Origin: Nostoc foliaceum FACHB-393
GTDB taxonomy: Bacteria; Cyanobacteriota; Cyanobacteriia; Cyanobacteriales; Nostocaceae
Direction of reading: 5' to 3'
DNA length: 64,000 bases
Assembly: GCF_014698505.1 (NCBI RefSeq)
Contig: NZ_JACJTD010000010.1
Location: forward strand, 113,758-177,757
Part shown: positions 56,637-64,000 of the stretch, piece after piece
How positions within the stretch are numbered: position 1 is the stretch's first letter
Layout: each line of letters opens with the position of its first letter
Position numbers and translations under genes: made by a program
The notes under the pieces: model-generated
What the model was told of the DNA's origin: nothing
The model's database searches: none
The model's input: the letters and a program-made list of their open reading frames with translations, nothing else

Positions 56637-57257
56637 ATGTTTTTTTCAAATTCTCTGGAAAATCAACTCCAGCGGTGGAACGAAACCATTCGCAATCAGC
56701 CGAAAAACCCTAATGCTTACATTCGCCGGGGCATGGTTAACTTTCATCTAGCTAAAATTGATGAATCTATTCAAGATTTTGACATGGCAGAGCAATTGGA
56801 TGCCCGTATTAAACCTTACCTCTGGCAACGGGGACTATCGTATTATTATGTAGAAAGATTTGCTGAAGGTGCTCAACAATTTGAGATAGATTTGACTGTG
56901 AATGCTCAAGATGTAGAAGAAACAGTATGGCGATATCTCTGCATAGCTCGTTCGTTAGGTGTTGAAGAGGCACGTAATTCTTTACTAACTGTGAAGAATG
57001 ACCCTCGACGAATCATGCAGTGCGTATATGATTTGTATGCAGGAAATTGTACAACAGATGATGTTTTAACTGTTGGTCAATCAGAAGGGATAAAGGGAAA
57101 TTTTTACAGTCATCTTTACTTGGGATTATATTACGAAGCCGAGAATAATCTTGATTTAGCTCAAGATTATATAGTTCAAGCTGCTGATAATTACAAAATT
57201 GATGATTATATGTGGTATCTAGCATCGGTACATAAGAAGTTACGAGGATGGTCTTGA
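56637..57257 (+). CDS. TPR-repeat protein
   Basis: 206 residues. At least two tetratricopeptide units are seen near the start (NPNAYIRRGMVNFHLAKIDE, then PYLWQRGLSYYYVERFAEGA), with a third-like helix pair at SHLYLGLYYEAENNLDLAQD near the C-terminus. No signal peptide is visible, so it is probably a cytoplasmic scaffold. Its partner is unknown. It is divergent from the SDR gene. Confidence 0.88.
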   Translation: MFFSNSLENQLQRWNETIRNQPKNPNAYIRRGMVNFHLAKIDESIQDFDMAEQLDARIKPYLWQRGLSYYYVERFAEGAQQFEIDLTVNAQDVEETVWRYLCIARSLGVEEARNSLLTVKNDPRRIMQCVYDLYAGNCTTDDVLTVGQSEGIKGNFYSHLYLGLYYEAENNLDLAQDYIVQAADNYKIDDYMWYLASVHKKLRGWS

Positions 57258-57455
57258 TTTGCTCAATAGTAAATAAATTAAGCGTTATGGAAAGGGAAGA
57301 GTATAAAATTTTTAGTACAAAGGTGATTTATCTAATTAGAAGCTGGTTTTTAGCGTGTGCAAATTTACTAGTTTTTTAGACGAGGTGTTTACATCTCTTC
57401 CGAAGGTATTTGTCTAACAAAAAGGTTTCAACAACTCCAAAAAGGTAACTTTCGT

Positions 57456-57809
57456 CTATGAAATACTGAACCAAATATTTAATTTTGCAGATTCAGAACT
57501 GCTTTCAGAACTTAATATATAGATGCCGCGAAACACTTGGGTTTTCAAGTTGCTACTACTTAGCTGTTTACTAAAGAAGTCATTCCAATAAGCATCATAA
57601 ACATCAATTTCCCTAGAGCTATTTCTACCTAAATCTAACTTGAATTTCTTTCCAATGTGTCCTGTTATCTTTTCTTCTCCTATTTCCTGTACTCTGGGGA
57701 ACTCTAAAACCTCTGTAAGACCAAGGGATAAACAATCAATAAAGTGATTTCTATCTCTACCAAGATAAAAACCATGAACAAAAATAACAGCTTCTCGTTG
57801 GGATGCCAT
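57456..57809 (-). CDS. Alpha/beta-hydrolase-like protein, probably truncated
   Basis: 117 residues. The N-terminus AVIFVHGFYLGRDRNHFIDC carries the HG oxyanion motif of lipase-like hydrolases, but there is no nucleophile elbow (GxSxG) before the stop. The last 20 residues (SSESSSESAKLNIWF) are low-complexity and look out of frame. It is therefore likely the first third of a once longer gene, ended by a deletion or frameshift. The start ATG is at 57809. Confidence 0.5.
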   Translation of the reverse strand: MASQREAVIFVHGFYLGRDRNHFIDCLSLGLTEVLEFPRVQEIGEEKITGHIGKKFKLDLGRNSSREIDVYDAYWNDFFSKQLSSSNLKTQVFRGIYILSSESSSESAKLNIWFSIS

Positions 57810-58161
57810 GTGCTATGCAACTCATAGTAACAAAAGACTCTATTCTATGATGATGACCACCTGTTGTAGTTCAGTACGCTACTGAGCGTATTGTTACTAA
57901 CTATTGCTCTATTTCTGCGTTAGCAACTTTCAATGCTTTACTTATTGTTAAGTTATCTCGCTGGTAGTATGATATACAAAGTTTTGGTGCTCATACCATT
58001 TCCGTATGAAGACGCATAGAAAGAACCCCACCACCTGCGACACCTCCCCTTATCAAAGGGAGGTTGGGAGGGGTCAAAATAATGTGCAACTTCGCAGAAA
58101 ATTGGTATTATTGCGATCGCATGTTTGAGAGGTGATTATAAAGTAAACCTTAAACTGTGTT
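57810..58161. other. Intergenic region with repeat-like block
   Basis: About 350 bases. It contains a hairpin-forming block CCTCCC..GGGAGGTTGGGAGG (about 58045-58075) of the kind found between cyanobacterial genes, and a HIP1-like site. No gene is seen. Confidence 0.45.
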
Positions 58162-58959
58162 TTACAAGTGTTTTTGAAATAGTTCTAGAACATGTTTCCA
58201 AGCATCAGGAGCAGCTTCAGGATTGTAACTTGGGTGTTGTTCCATAAATGGGTACTTGTCTTTGAAAAATCCCGCAAAGAATCCATGTCCGGCATCGTAT
58301 CGAAATACACGATGATTGATTTGATGTTTCTTTAATTCTGCCTCAATTTGCTCGTTTTCTTGCTGGGAAACTAATGTATCTCTTGTACCAAAAAAGGCAT
58401 AAATAGTACCTTTGATTTTTGAAGTCCGATTAATGGTTGGAGTCTCTTCGCCATAACTAGAAGTGGTAATCCCACCACCGTAAAACGAAGCTGTTGCTTT
58501 GATATCAGGGAAAGTTGCAGCAATGTAAGCAACATGACCGCCAAAACAGAAACCCATAACACCAATTGCATCATTTTTGATATTGGGTAAAGTTTTTAAG
58601 TAGGCGATCGCAGCTTGAATATCACTTAAGATATCTTGATACTTTACTTGTTGATAGTATTCCAACCCCAGCCTATAGCTTTCTGGACTAAACCCAACGT
58701 CTTCAGGGCTAAAATCAGCCTCAAAACCGGGAGCAATACGTTGATACATGGCTGGAGCTATTGCTACATAACCTTGTTTAGCGATTAGTTCGGTGATATC
58801 TCGAATGTTGCTGTTGATTCCAAAAATTTCTGGAAAAACTATAACCGCGCCAAAGGTTCCTTTATGTGCTGGTTGAGCTAAATAAGCATCGATTTCTAAG
58901 TCATTGTTAGGTACTTTGACATAGCAAGTGTTAATTTCGATGTTTGTTGTTTCTACCAT
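58162..58959 (-). CDS. Dienelactone hydrolase-family protein
   Basis: 265 residues. The nucleophile elbow is VMGFCFGGHVAY with Cys in place of Ser, as in dienelactone hydrolases. The acid is in FFGTRDTLV and the base His in YDAGHGFFAGF. The N-terminus has VIVFPEIFGINSNIRDI. These enzymes open lactones or cleave esters; the real substrate is unknown. It stands alone. Confidence 0.93.
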   Translation of the reverse strand: MVETTNIEINTCYVKVPNNDLEIDAYLAQPAHKGTFGAVIVFPEIFGINSNIRDITELIAKQGYVAIAPAMYQRIAPGFEADFSPEDVGFSPESYRLGLEYYQQVKYQDILSDIQAAIAYLKTLPNIKNDAIGVMGFCFGGHVAYIAATFPDIKATASFYGGGITTSSYGEETPTINRTSKIKGTIYAFFGTRDTLVSQQENEQIEAELKKHQINHRVFRYDAGHGFFAGFFKDKYPFMEQHPSYNPEAAPDAWKHVLELFQKHL

Positions 58960-59015
58960 CTTTGTTTCGGTTGATTTTATACCAATTCATCTATTCTGAC
59001 TGTTTTTCGACACCA

Positions 59016-59144
59016 ATGGGTGATGTCTACAATGGGCATAAACGCACGAGTATTGCTCTGCTCAGTGAAGGGAAATTGCTTACCCTCAAGCATGACCTTC
59101 CTGCTTTGCGACGCAGATTAGATGAATTTCTAACTTTTGAATAG
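59016..59144 (+). pseudogene. Short remnant opened by a degenerate dispersed repeat
   Basis: A 42-codon frame (MGDVYNGHKRTSIALLSEGK then a helical tail ending LDEFLTFE). The first ten codons correspond to a degenerate copy of the dispersed repeat (59022-59046). The rest looks like the end of a small helical protein but has no ribosome-binding site. It may be a remnant. Confidence 0.35.
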
Positions 59145-59246
59145 ATCGTAGTTCAAACTTCTGGATGATGTTAAGGGTTTTTGATTTGTGCGACCTTACA
59201 TAAAGTAAGCATAAAGACTCAAAATTAATAACCACAAGCAAAAACA

Positions 59247-59786
59247 ATGCCCGATCAAAGTTTTAGAACAAACATTCCAGAAATTGACCCAACAGAAATT
59301 GAAGATACTCGAACTGCGATCGCAGACGAACATCGCTCGTTTCTTGAAAAGGTCATGGTTCAAAGCGGATTTGCGGATTTGTATGACGCAAGAGACTTTA
59401 CCGAAGTTGTATTTCGCGTTATGCGCGACTTAATGACCACAGAAGCTAGCGATCGCGTCGAGGCAGAACTGCATACAGAGGCTGTGCCTACGGATGAGAA
59501 GGCACTCCAGTTTGAAGTGGCAGAACTTTGGAAAGACACCAATCCAATTGTGAGATTTTTAAGTCGAATCCGTCAACCTTTAAGAGGCCCGGCTCCCATT
59601 GGAATTGATTCCAATCTATTTCTCACGCGGGTTGCGAATGAAGGAGGAGTTCCAGGAACAGTCGAGGCAGAGCAGGCGGTTAAAGCAGTGTTTTCTGCCA
59701 CCAAAGACGAACTTTCCCAAGAGCGGATTCAGGAAATTGCTGGCTGGCTCCCTGACCGTATCCGTGAGCTTTGGGAGCAAGCTTAA
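59247..59786 (+). CDS. DUF2267-family protein
   Basis: 179 residues. The domain starts SFLEKVMVQSGFADLYDARD and has FRVMRDLMTTEASDRVEAEL, then ERIQEIAGWLPDRIRELW at the end. The all-helical sequence matches DUF2267, found in many bacteria with no settled function. It is not linked to a known pathway in this window. It precedes the repeat-peptide region by about 550 bases on the same strand. Confidence 0.88.
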   Translation: MPDQSFRTNIPEIDPTEIEDTRTAIADEHRSFLEKVMVQSGFADLYDARDFTEVVFRVMRDLMTTEASDRVEAELHTEAVPTDEKALQFEVAELWKDTNPIVRFLSRIRQPLRGPAPIGIDSNLFLTRVANEGGVPGTVEAEQAVKAVFSATKDELSQERIQEIAGWLPDRIRELWEQA

Positions 59787-60334
59787 TTAGAAATGTGAAA
59801 AACTCAAGTCTGTTTGCGGATAATCACAAACAGGCTTTCTATATTTATTGGGGAGCTAGTGGTTAACCCCTTGGTAAGCATAGTAATCATAAACACTCAA
59901 GATTGCCCGCACTACTTAGTAGCAGACTTTCGCTTTTTGCCTAGTTAATGCAATGCCAGATGATGTAATTGCTTTTATGTAGTATCGCAATCACCCGTCA
60001 TTTATATAAATAACTATTTTCACTGAGATGTTCTAAAACTGAATGATAGCGTAGGCGTAGCCCGTTGTAGACACCGCCCCAACTCGACAACATGCTACTA
60101 CATATTTAGAAATTGTGTGTGAGATGCGCAAGAAGTAGACATCGCTCTAAATAGCGAATGCGATCGTCAAATCACAGATTATAATCCTGCATTATCAAGC
60201 AGCTTGATTGGCAACTCATCTACAACGAATCCACCTTTTGTAATTCTAATATGCATAAACAGGAAGACCTGCGACCGAAGCCATTCGAGATATATTATTG
60301 ATGTATTGTGTTTTTTCACGCTAGAAGGAGAATT
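59787..60334. other. Intergenic region with one dispersed repeat copy
   Basis: About 550 bases. The dispersed repeat is at 60049-60077 (GCGTAGGCGTAGCCCGTTG then TAGACACCGC). The right end should contain the promoter of the repeat-peptide gene. No other gene is recognised. Confidence 0.5.
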
Positions 60335-60580
60335 ATGGCAAAAATAAAAAACTATACACAGCTAACTTTCAACCAAGTTGAAATAGAAGAACTTTCTGAT
60401 GCAGAGATGAAATGGGTCAGAGGAGGGACATTATTGCCTCCAGTGTCACAGTCTCAAGTGCCGCGGTTTCAAGTGCCACAGTTCCAAGTGCCGCAGTTCC
60501 AAATGCCGCAGTTTCAAGTGCCGCAGTTTCAAGTGCCGCAGTTCCAAATGCCCCAGTTTGAAATACCCAAATTTAATTAG
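60335..60580 (+). CDS. Double-glycine leader peptide with eight pentapeptide repeats (RiPP-like precursor candidate)
   Basis: 81 residues from the ATG at 60335, preceded by AGAAGGAG; a frame nine codons longer has no such site. Residues 1-31 look like an export or modification leader ending ELSDAEMKWVRGG, a double-glycine cleavage motif. The following 50-residue core begins TLLPPVSQS, then has eight consecutive pentads of the form [QE]-[VMI]-P-[QRK]-F, and ends with N. Apart from a few residues at its start, the core has no Cys, Ser or Thr, which argues against lanthipeptide or thiazole chemistry. No modification enzyme or PCAT transporter gene is visible nearby. Function is unknown. Confidence 0.75.
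   Translation: MAKIKNYTQLTFNQVEIEELSDAEMKWVRGGTLLPPVSQSQVPRFQVPQFQVPQFQMPQFQVPQFQVPQFQMPQFEIPKFN
60460..60576 (+). repeat. 15-bp tandem repeats inside the repeat-peptide gene
   Basis: Eight near-identical 15-bp units (CAAGTGCCGCAGTTC type) encode the pentapeptides. Synonymous differences (TTC/TTT, GTG/ATG) separate the copies, suggesting expansion by slippage followed by drift. Confidence 0.85.
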
Positions 60581-60884
60581 TCTCTGCTTCAATTGTCTGC
60601 ACTTTTATTTCAGCAATTTGTCACGAACTCTCATGGTTAGGGCTTAAATCGTACCTTCAATAGCATCAAAACCCCAACGGTTGATAAACTTCAATAAACT
60701 TCTGTCACTTCCGGCGTTCTGTACTTGTTATTGTTTTCAAAGCAATTTCTACCAAGGTAATATAATTGACTAATTTTCGACGGCACTACCCAGAATCCAA
60801 ATTGGCTACGAGAGCAGCTATAGGCGATCGCAACCAGTTGACGTAGATATATGCAATTCCTGGATCTTTGTGAGCAACGAGATT
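60581..60884. other. Intergenic region after the repeat-peptide gene
   Basis: About 300 bases. No clear terminator or gene. One near-HIP1 site is present. Confidence 0.35.
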
Positions 60885-61128
60885 CTATCTGATTTGTTGT
60901 AATTGTTTAATCCTTTCTGTCAGCAGACGAACTTGAACAGGTTTGTTACGAAACCAGTCTGTTGACCAAATGCGGTGAATTTTCCAACCAAGCCTTTCAA
61001 GCACCTGTTGTCTGAGGCGATGTCTACGACGGGCTAACGCCTACGCGATCTCTGGCAGTAGGTGAACTATGGTAAGATGCACCATCACACTCAATCCCCA
61101 GTAAAAACTCACCAGGGCGATGGTCTTT
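60885..61128 (-). pseudogene. Fragment of a helicase/endonuclease C-terminus, broken by the dispersed repeat
   Basis: On the minus strand the right part encodes RPSPGEFLLGIECDGASYHS followed by SPTARDR. After the repeat the left part, in another frame, encodes RQQVLERLGWKIHRIWSTDW then FRNKPVQVRLL and ends at a TAG (60885). These are the Vsr/DUF559-like nuclease end of large DNA2/NAM7-type helicases (ECDG, ARDR, LGW-x-IHRIWS). The bulk of the gene is absent. The repeat at 61017-61046 splits the ARDR-x-LRQ region and adds a stop. Confidence 0.7.
61017..61046 (+). repeat. Dispersed repeat copy interrupting the nuclease fragment
   Basis: GCGATGTCTACGACGGGCTA then ACGCCTACGC; it has one extra base relative to other copies. 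GATC follows directly, so the copy sits in what may have been a HIP1-like GATCGCGATCGC site. Confidence 0.8.
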
Positions 61129-61154
61129 TCTTGCGTGAGTATTTACCCCGATCG

Positions 61155-62690
61155 CTACGGTTTCATCCGAATCAAGTCTGTCAAAATACTATCCAAACTG
61201 CCGTTAACTTGAATTCGGTCAATCTTCTCTGCAATCCGTTCTAATACTTCGAGTTCTTTTAAACGCAATGCAACGGGGTTATCCTCCATCACTTTGGCAG
61301 TGTTTAGCATACTGCGAGTAGCAGCGGTTTCTTCTCTACGTCTGACTACGTTTGCTTGAGCAGCTTTTTCTGCCTCGACTACTTTGCTTAAGATAGTCTT
61401 AATCTCACTAGGTAAAATGATATCTTTGACACCTACAGAATCTACTTCAATTCCATAGTCTGCGGCTTTCTGGCGAATATATTCAGAGATGCTTCTATCA
61501 ATTGCACCTTTATCCTCTAATAAAGCGTCTAAGTTACGTTCGCCGACTGAACCACGCAAAGCAAACTGTAATTCTTTGTATAAGAACCCGGAAATATCTG
61601 ATAAGCCGTTTTTTGCTCTCAATGGGTCTTGGATACGGAAGCCTGCGGTCAAATTCAACCGCAGAGGTACTTTATCTTTAGAGAGGATGTCTTGACCAGA
61701 TACTTCCATATTTTGTAGTCGCAGGTCGATGGTTTCGGTTTGAAAAGAGCGGCCAAATAACCACCAAGCATGTACCCCTGGCGATCGCAGTCCTTGAAAC
61801 TCTTGATTAATGTATACTAGTCCAACGTGCTGGGCGGGAACTTGACAGATATGCAAACAGTTGCGACTGAGCAATTTCGCTTCCGCTGAACCCTCAACCA
61901 ACTCAGCCACTAAGGCAGGCTGTAACTGAGCATCAGCGTTGATATCGAGAACTTCCACTGCAACACCCTGCCAAAATAGCTTGCGGCTGGTAGGTGGCAA
62001 AATAGAAATCACTTTACCTCTATACCGCACAATTGCAACTTGCGAAGACAGTAATTGCACGGTTTCACAGTAAGCAGCAATAAAGTCGGGATGTTTTTCA
62101 ATGAGTACATCTTCCAGGGGAAAATCTGGGTTAGGGATGATCCGGCTGAGAGTTCGGACTGTAACATCCCTACCTACTGACCAAAAAGCATACTCTCCTG
62201 GTTCTAGAGGTCGCACAAAATTATTTTGCAGATATAGTAAACCAATCTCATACTCTGAGATTTGAAACTTTTTGAGTCCATTCAACGTAACTGAGCGCAA
62301 TTGCTGCACAAAGGAAGCAGGCAATTCTAAACTTTCTTCCAAGTTGAACACATAAGATTCTACCTCAATAAAACCACGCCAAAAAGCAATCAATTGATTT
62401 GGTGCAACGCTTACCCAATGCTGACCGTAGCGGACTAAAGCAGCTTGGTTGAATGCGGTTCTGATAATCAATAAATGTTGTTGCAAGTCGGCTTCGTGAT
62501 TCCGCAACAACAGTTCTAGGTTTTCAATCTGGGCTTGTGGCTGGTTGAGGTCATAGATTTTGAGTTGCCAATGCCGACCAAAATAAGTATGTGTACCGGG
62601 CTGCAAGATTTTTTTAAAGTCACTGCGGTGATATAAAATGCCGATTTCGTTAGGTTTGATATAAAATGTTTCCCACATAGTAATTTGCAT
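61155..62690 (-). CDS. SPFH/slipin-family protein with triplicated N-terminal module
   Basis: 511 residues. A module with a G-[IL]-[LV]-Y...PG-x-[HY]...GR pattern occurs three times: about 10-47, 144-181 and 283-320. A second module (a RYG/RYRG core then an FW-x-G turn) follows the first two copies, at about 80-122 and 216-252. The last copy leads into a band-7/SPFH domain, about 320-440, with GERNLDALLEDKGAIDRSIS and GVKDIILPSEIKTIL, then a coiled C-terminus. No transmembrane helix is clear. Slipins scaffold membrane microdomains; the extra repeats are unusual. Confidence 0.85.
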   Translation of the reverse strand: MQITMWETFYIKPNEIGILYHRSDFKKILQPGTHTYFGRHWQLKIYDLNQPQAQIENLELLLRNHEADLQQHLLIIRTAFNQAALVRYGQHWVSVAPNQLIAFWRGFIEVESYVFNLEESLELPASFVQQLRSVTLNGLKKFQISEYEIGLLYLQNNFVRPLEPGEYAFWSVGRDVTVRTLSRIIPNPDFPLEDVLIEKHPDFIAAYCETVQLLSSQVAIVRYRGKVISILPPTSRKLFWQGVAVEVLDINADAQLQPALVAELVEGSAEAKLLSRNCLHICQVPAQHVGLVYINQEFQGLRSPGVHAWWLFGRSFQTETIDLRLQNMEVSGQDILSKDKVPLRLNLTAGFRIQDPLRAKNGLSDISGFLYKELQFALRGSVGERNLDALLEDKGAIDRSISEYIRQKAADYGIEVDSVGVKDIILPSEIKTILSKVVEAEKAAQANVVRRREETAATRSMLNTAKVMEDNPVALRLKELEVLERIAEKIDRIQVNGSLDSILTDLIRMKP

Positions 62691-62743
62691 AGATAATTTA
62701 CGCGATATTTTAGATAAGCTATGCGATGCTTGCAGCTAGCGTA

Positions 62744-62772
62744 GCGATGTCTACGACGGGCTACGCCAACGC
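62744..62772 (+). repeat. Dispersed repeat copy
   Basis: GCGATGTCTACGACGGGCTA then CGCCAACGC. It lies upstream of the SPFH gene and is bordered by GCTAGCGTA on the left and ACTAGC on the right. Confidence 0.85.
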
Positions 62773-63327
62773 AACTAGCTAAGAAGATTTTATCAAGACA
62801 TTTATAACCTTCCTTGAACTCAAATACCACCTATTTTCTTACAGCTTAAGTACTGGAGTTATTGGAGTTTACAACCTTGTGAAAAAAGGCTAAAGGATTT
62901 ATTTTATCTATTTGTATTACTATATACTACAAAATATTTTTTAACTCTGCCAGTGCAAGTGTTTACAGTTCAGGTGTGGGCAAAAGCTTCTCCAAAGCTG
63001 GATTAAGATTGCCATTACTTTTCCCAAACTGCTCAATGGCAATCTAGAAAAAAGAACCGCGCTCAGATATGCCGTTCACTTTGCCAATCTAGAATCCCAA
63101 GGAAAACTAGATGTACAAAAGGAAGGGACATACTCAAGTTAGGGAGAAATGCAGTTGCGCTTACTCCTTGACTGTAGCTACCGAACATCACCCTTACGAG
63201 TGATGACCGACAGCAAAACACTTACACCGCAGAGTTGAGAAAATGAGGGGTCTCGAATCTGTTGAGATTCGTACCATATTGGCTACCTTTACAGGGTATT
63301 GTCTTTTGACCCGGACAGGGTTTTGGG
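62773..63327. other. Intergenic region upstream of the tRNA-like genes
   Basis: About 555 bases. A hairpin CGAATCT/AGATTCG at 63254-63271 lies beside tRNA-like sequence and may be part of a decayed third tRNA. An open stretch at about 62980-63142 looks weakly coding (VHFANLESQGKLDV) but has no start. Confidence 0.4.
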
Positions 63328-63398
63328 TGAAAGTATAGGAATCGAACCTACAACACATCGATTATGAGTCGATTGCTCTACCAGTGAGCTAACTTCCT
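63328..63398 (-). tRNA. tRNA-like gene with CAU anticodon (second of pair)
   Basis: 71 bases fold as a tRNA. The acceptor AGGAAGT/ACTTTCA has an A-A mismatch at the first pair and one G-T; D-stem GCTC/GAGC; anticodon arm ATCGA-CTCATAA-TCGAT, perfectly paired; T-arm GTAGG-TTCGATT-CCTAT. The CAU anticodon would read Met, or Ile if lysidine-modified. The first base coincides with the A of the CCA of the preceding tRNA. The mismatched end and short D-loop suggest decay. Confidence 0.6.
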
Positions 63399-63401
63399 GG
63401 A

Positions 63402-63473
63402 GTTTGATACAGGAGTCGAACCTGTGACCCATTGATTATGAGTCGATCGCTCTACCAACTGAGCTAATCAAAC
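63402..63473 (-). tRNA. tRNA gene with CAU anticodon (first of pair)
   Basis: 72 bases. The acceptor GTTTGAT/ATCAAAC is perfectly paired; D-arm GCTC-AGTTGGTA-GAGC is canonical; the anticodon loop is CTCATAA with one C-A mismatch in the stem; T-arm ACAGG-TTCGACT-CCTGT. The next bases on the minus strand are T then CCA, so the 3' end appears to be encoded. Tandem spacing of zero bases with the next tRNA-like gene resembles the tRNA arrays reported from some cyanobacterial genomes and plasmids. Confidence 0.75.
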
Positions 63474-63668
63474 GATGGTATAGTTTAAAGCACTCGGCGG
63501 TATACACTCATACCAAAGGTTGGCGCACCAGTTAGGCATATAGAACCTAAACTATAGCTTTGTAACTTTGTTACTATTCCGCTCCAAATTTAGCACACAG
63601 GGATTGGGAGTGATCACTGTTGACTGATGACTGTTTAGCGAGGATAGACATAGAATAAACTCCAGTCA
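63474..63668. other. Intergenic region
   Basis: About 195 bases; the promoter of the tRNA pair is expected here. No other structure is seen. Confidence 0.35.
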
Positions 63669-63802
63669 TATCATGTCCGGTAAAAGACTTATCATTAAGA
63701 CCGCAGGGGGCAGGGGGCAGGGGGCAGGGGGCAGGGGGAAAGAGAGTTTTAAGATTTTTGCATAGATGCCCTGAATAATAACTAATTAAGCGGACATGAT
63801 AT
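63669..63802. repeat. Inverted-repeat element enclosing G-rich heptamers
   Basis: 12-bp perfect inverted ends (ATATCATGTCCG at 63669-63680, CGGACATGATAT at 63791-63802). Between them are five perfect GCAGGGG heptamers at 63704-63738. No coding frame. A MITE-like repeat is possible, but no target duplication is seen. Confidence 0.7.
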
Positions 63803-63808
63803 CAATTA

Positions 63809-63905
63809 TTACGATTTAACAGGTAGCGTCAGTACAAAAACAGTTCCAGCTTCCACTTGGGAGTGAACTTCTATAGAATCCATTTGACATCTTTTACTAT
63901 CTTGA
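63809..63905 (-). pseudogene. Histidine-kinase C-terminal fragment, truncated near an IS5-type gene
   Basis: On the minus strand the frame ends at a TAA (63809-63811) after MDSIEVHSQVEAGTVFVLTL and PVKS, the usual end of a histidine-kinase ATPase domain. Upstream, where the GLGLAIVK box should be, the sequence changes and leads into the transposase region. It is most likely a kinase gene cut by the insertion. Right boundary is uncertain. Confidence 0.5.
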
Positions 63906-63939
63906 AGTACAGTTACCGCAAAAGCCGTATCCAGCAGTC

Positions 63940-64000
63940 ATGCCGTACTCTAGCAGCCTAACAGACGAAGAGTGGGAAATCCTTGAACCCCTACTGCCGA
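63940..64000 (+). mobile_element. Start of an IS5-type transposase gene (cut by window edge)
   Basis: From the ATG at 63940 the frame reads MPYSSSLTDEEWEILEPLLP, the N-terminus of IS5-family (DUF4096-type) transposases, and runs off the window. The left end of the element should lie within 63890-63940. Confidence 0.8.

Noticed and set aside
62980..63142. Weakly coding stretch (VHFANLESQGKLDV)
   Set aside because: No start codon or ribosome-binding site and no recognised family; could be a gene remnant but cannot be supported.
63241..63300. Third tRNA next to the CAU pair
   Set aside because: A hairpin and tRNA-like ends are visible, but a complete cloverleaf with anticodon loop could not be drawn.

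Overview
The window looks like chromosome of a filamentous, heterocyst-type cyanobacterium of the Nostoc/Anabaena group. The evidence is the very frequent HIP1 octamer (GCGATCGC), many 7-bp short tandem repeats between genes, a nifV-nifZ-nifT cluster, and typically cyanobacterial genes: gap2, an ictB relative, cyanoexosortase B, a TLP40-like cyclophilin, and the DUF2949 and WGxxGxxG families. This comes from reading motifs in the sequence; no database search was run. Layout: 1-6.5 kb holds a cut-off Rieske gene, then an accessory block. The block has a VWA protein with a duplicated C-terminal module, two coupled small genes (a 113-aa protein and a DUF6745-like protein), a free-standing protein resembling a protease prodomain, and a subtilisin-like protease with a P-domain. 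6.7-8.2 kb is thiC with a TPP riboswitch. 8.6-14.7 kb has a phosphatase, a PfpI-family protein, a GNAT, a TetR regulator, a membrane protein and two glycosyltransferases. A 113-bp MITE-like element with a perfect 10-bp target duplication follows. 15-17 kb is an unusual two-gene operon: a ParA ATPase fused to an HsdR-N-type nuclease domain, coupled to a ParB-like protein with a coiled coil and a helix-hairpin-helix-like end. 18.4-22.7 kb is a nitrogen-fixation accessory cluster (cysE/nifP-like, two small cyanobacterial genes, an untracked 38-aa membrane ORF, nifV, nifZ, nifT, a 2Fe-2S protein). 23.4-25.7 kb is a divergent response regulator and CHASE3-type histidine kinase. 25.7-43 kb is mostly housekeeping: acyltransferase, proS, GerMN protein, ArsR regulator, accB, efp, cyclophilin, Uma2, thiL, gap2, nadD, murC, murB, ybaB, phosphatase, LuxR-type regulator, smpB. 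43-54 kb is an envelope and polysaccharide region: ictB/O-antigen-ligase-like protein, a degenerate GAF/histidine-kinase-like protein, a DegT aminotransferase, cyanoexosortase B with its partner, a Wza-like exporter and a Wzc-like protein. 54-59.8 kb has two rhomboid proteases in tandem, an SDR, a TPR protein, a possibly truncated hydrolase, a dienelactone hydrolase and a DUF2267 protein. 60-64 kb is a decayed, mobile-element-rich end: a double-glycine leader peptide with eight pentapeptide repeats, a broken nuclease/helicase fragment, a triplicated-module SPFH protein, two abutting tRNA-like genes with CAU anticodons, the tail of a histidine kinase and the start of an IS5-type transposase. 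The most novel candidates are the repeat peptide at 60.3 kb, the nuclease-ParA/ParB operon at 15-17 kb, and the protease/prodomain/VWA block at 0.6-6.5 kb. A 27-30 bp dispersed repeat recurs at least nine times. It lies in frame inside one gene, supplies the start of another and interrupts a third.
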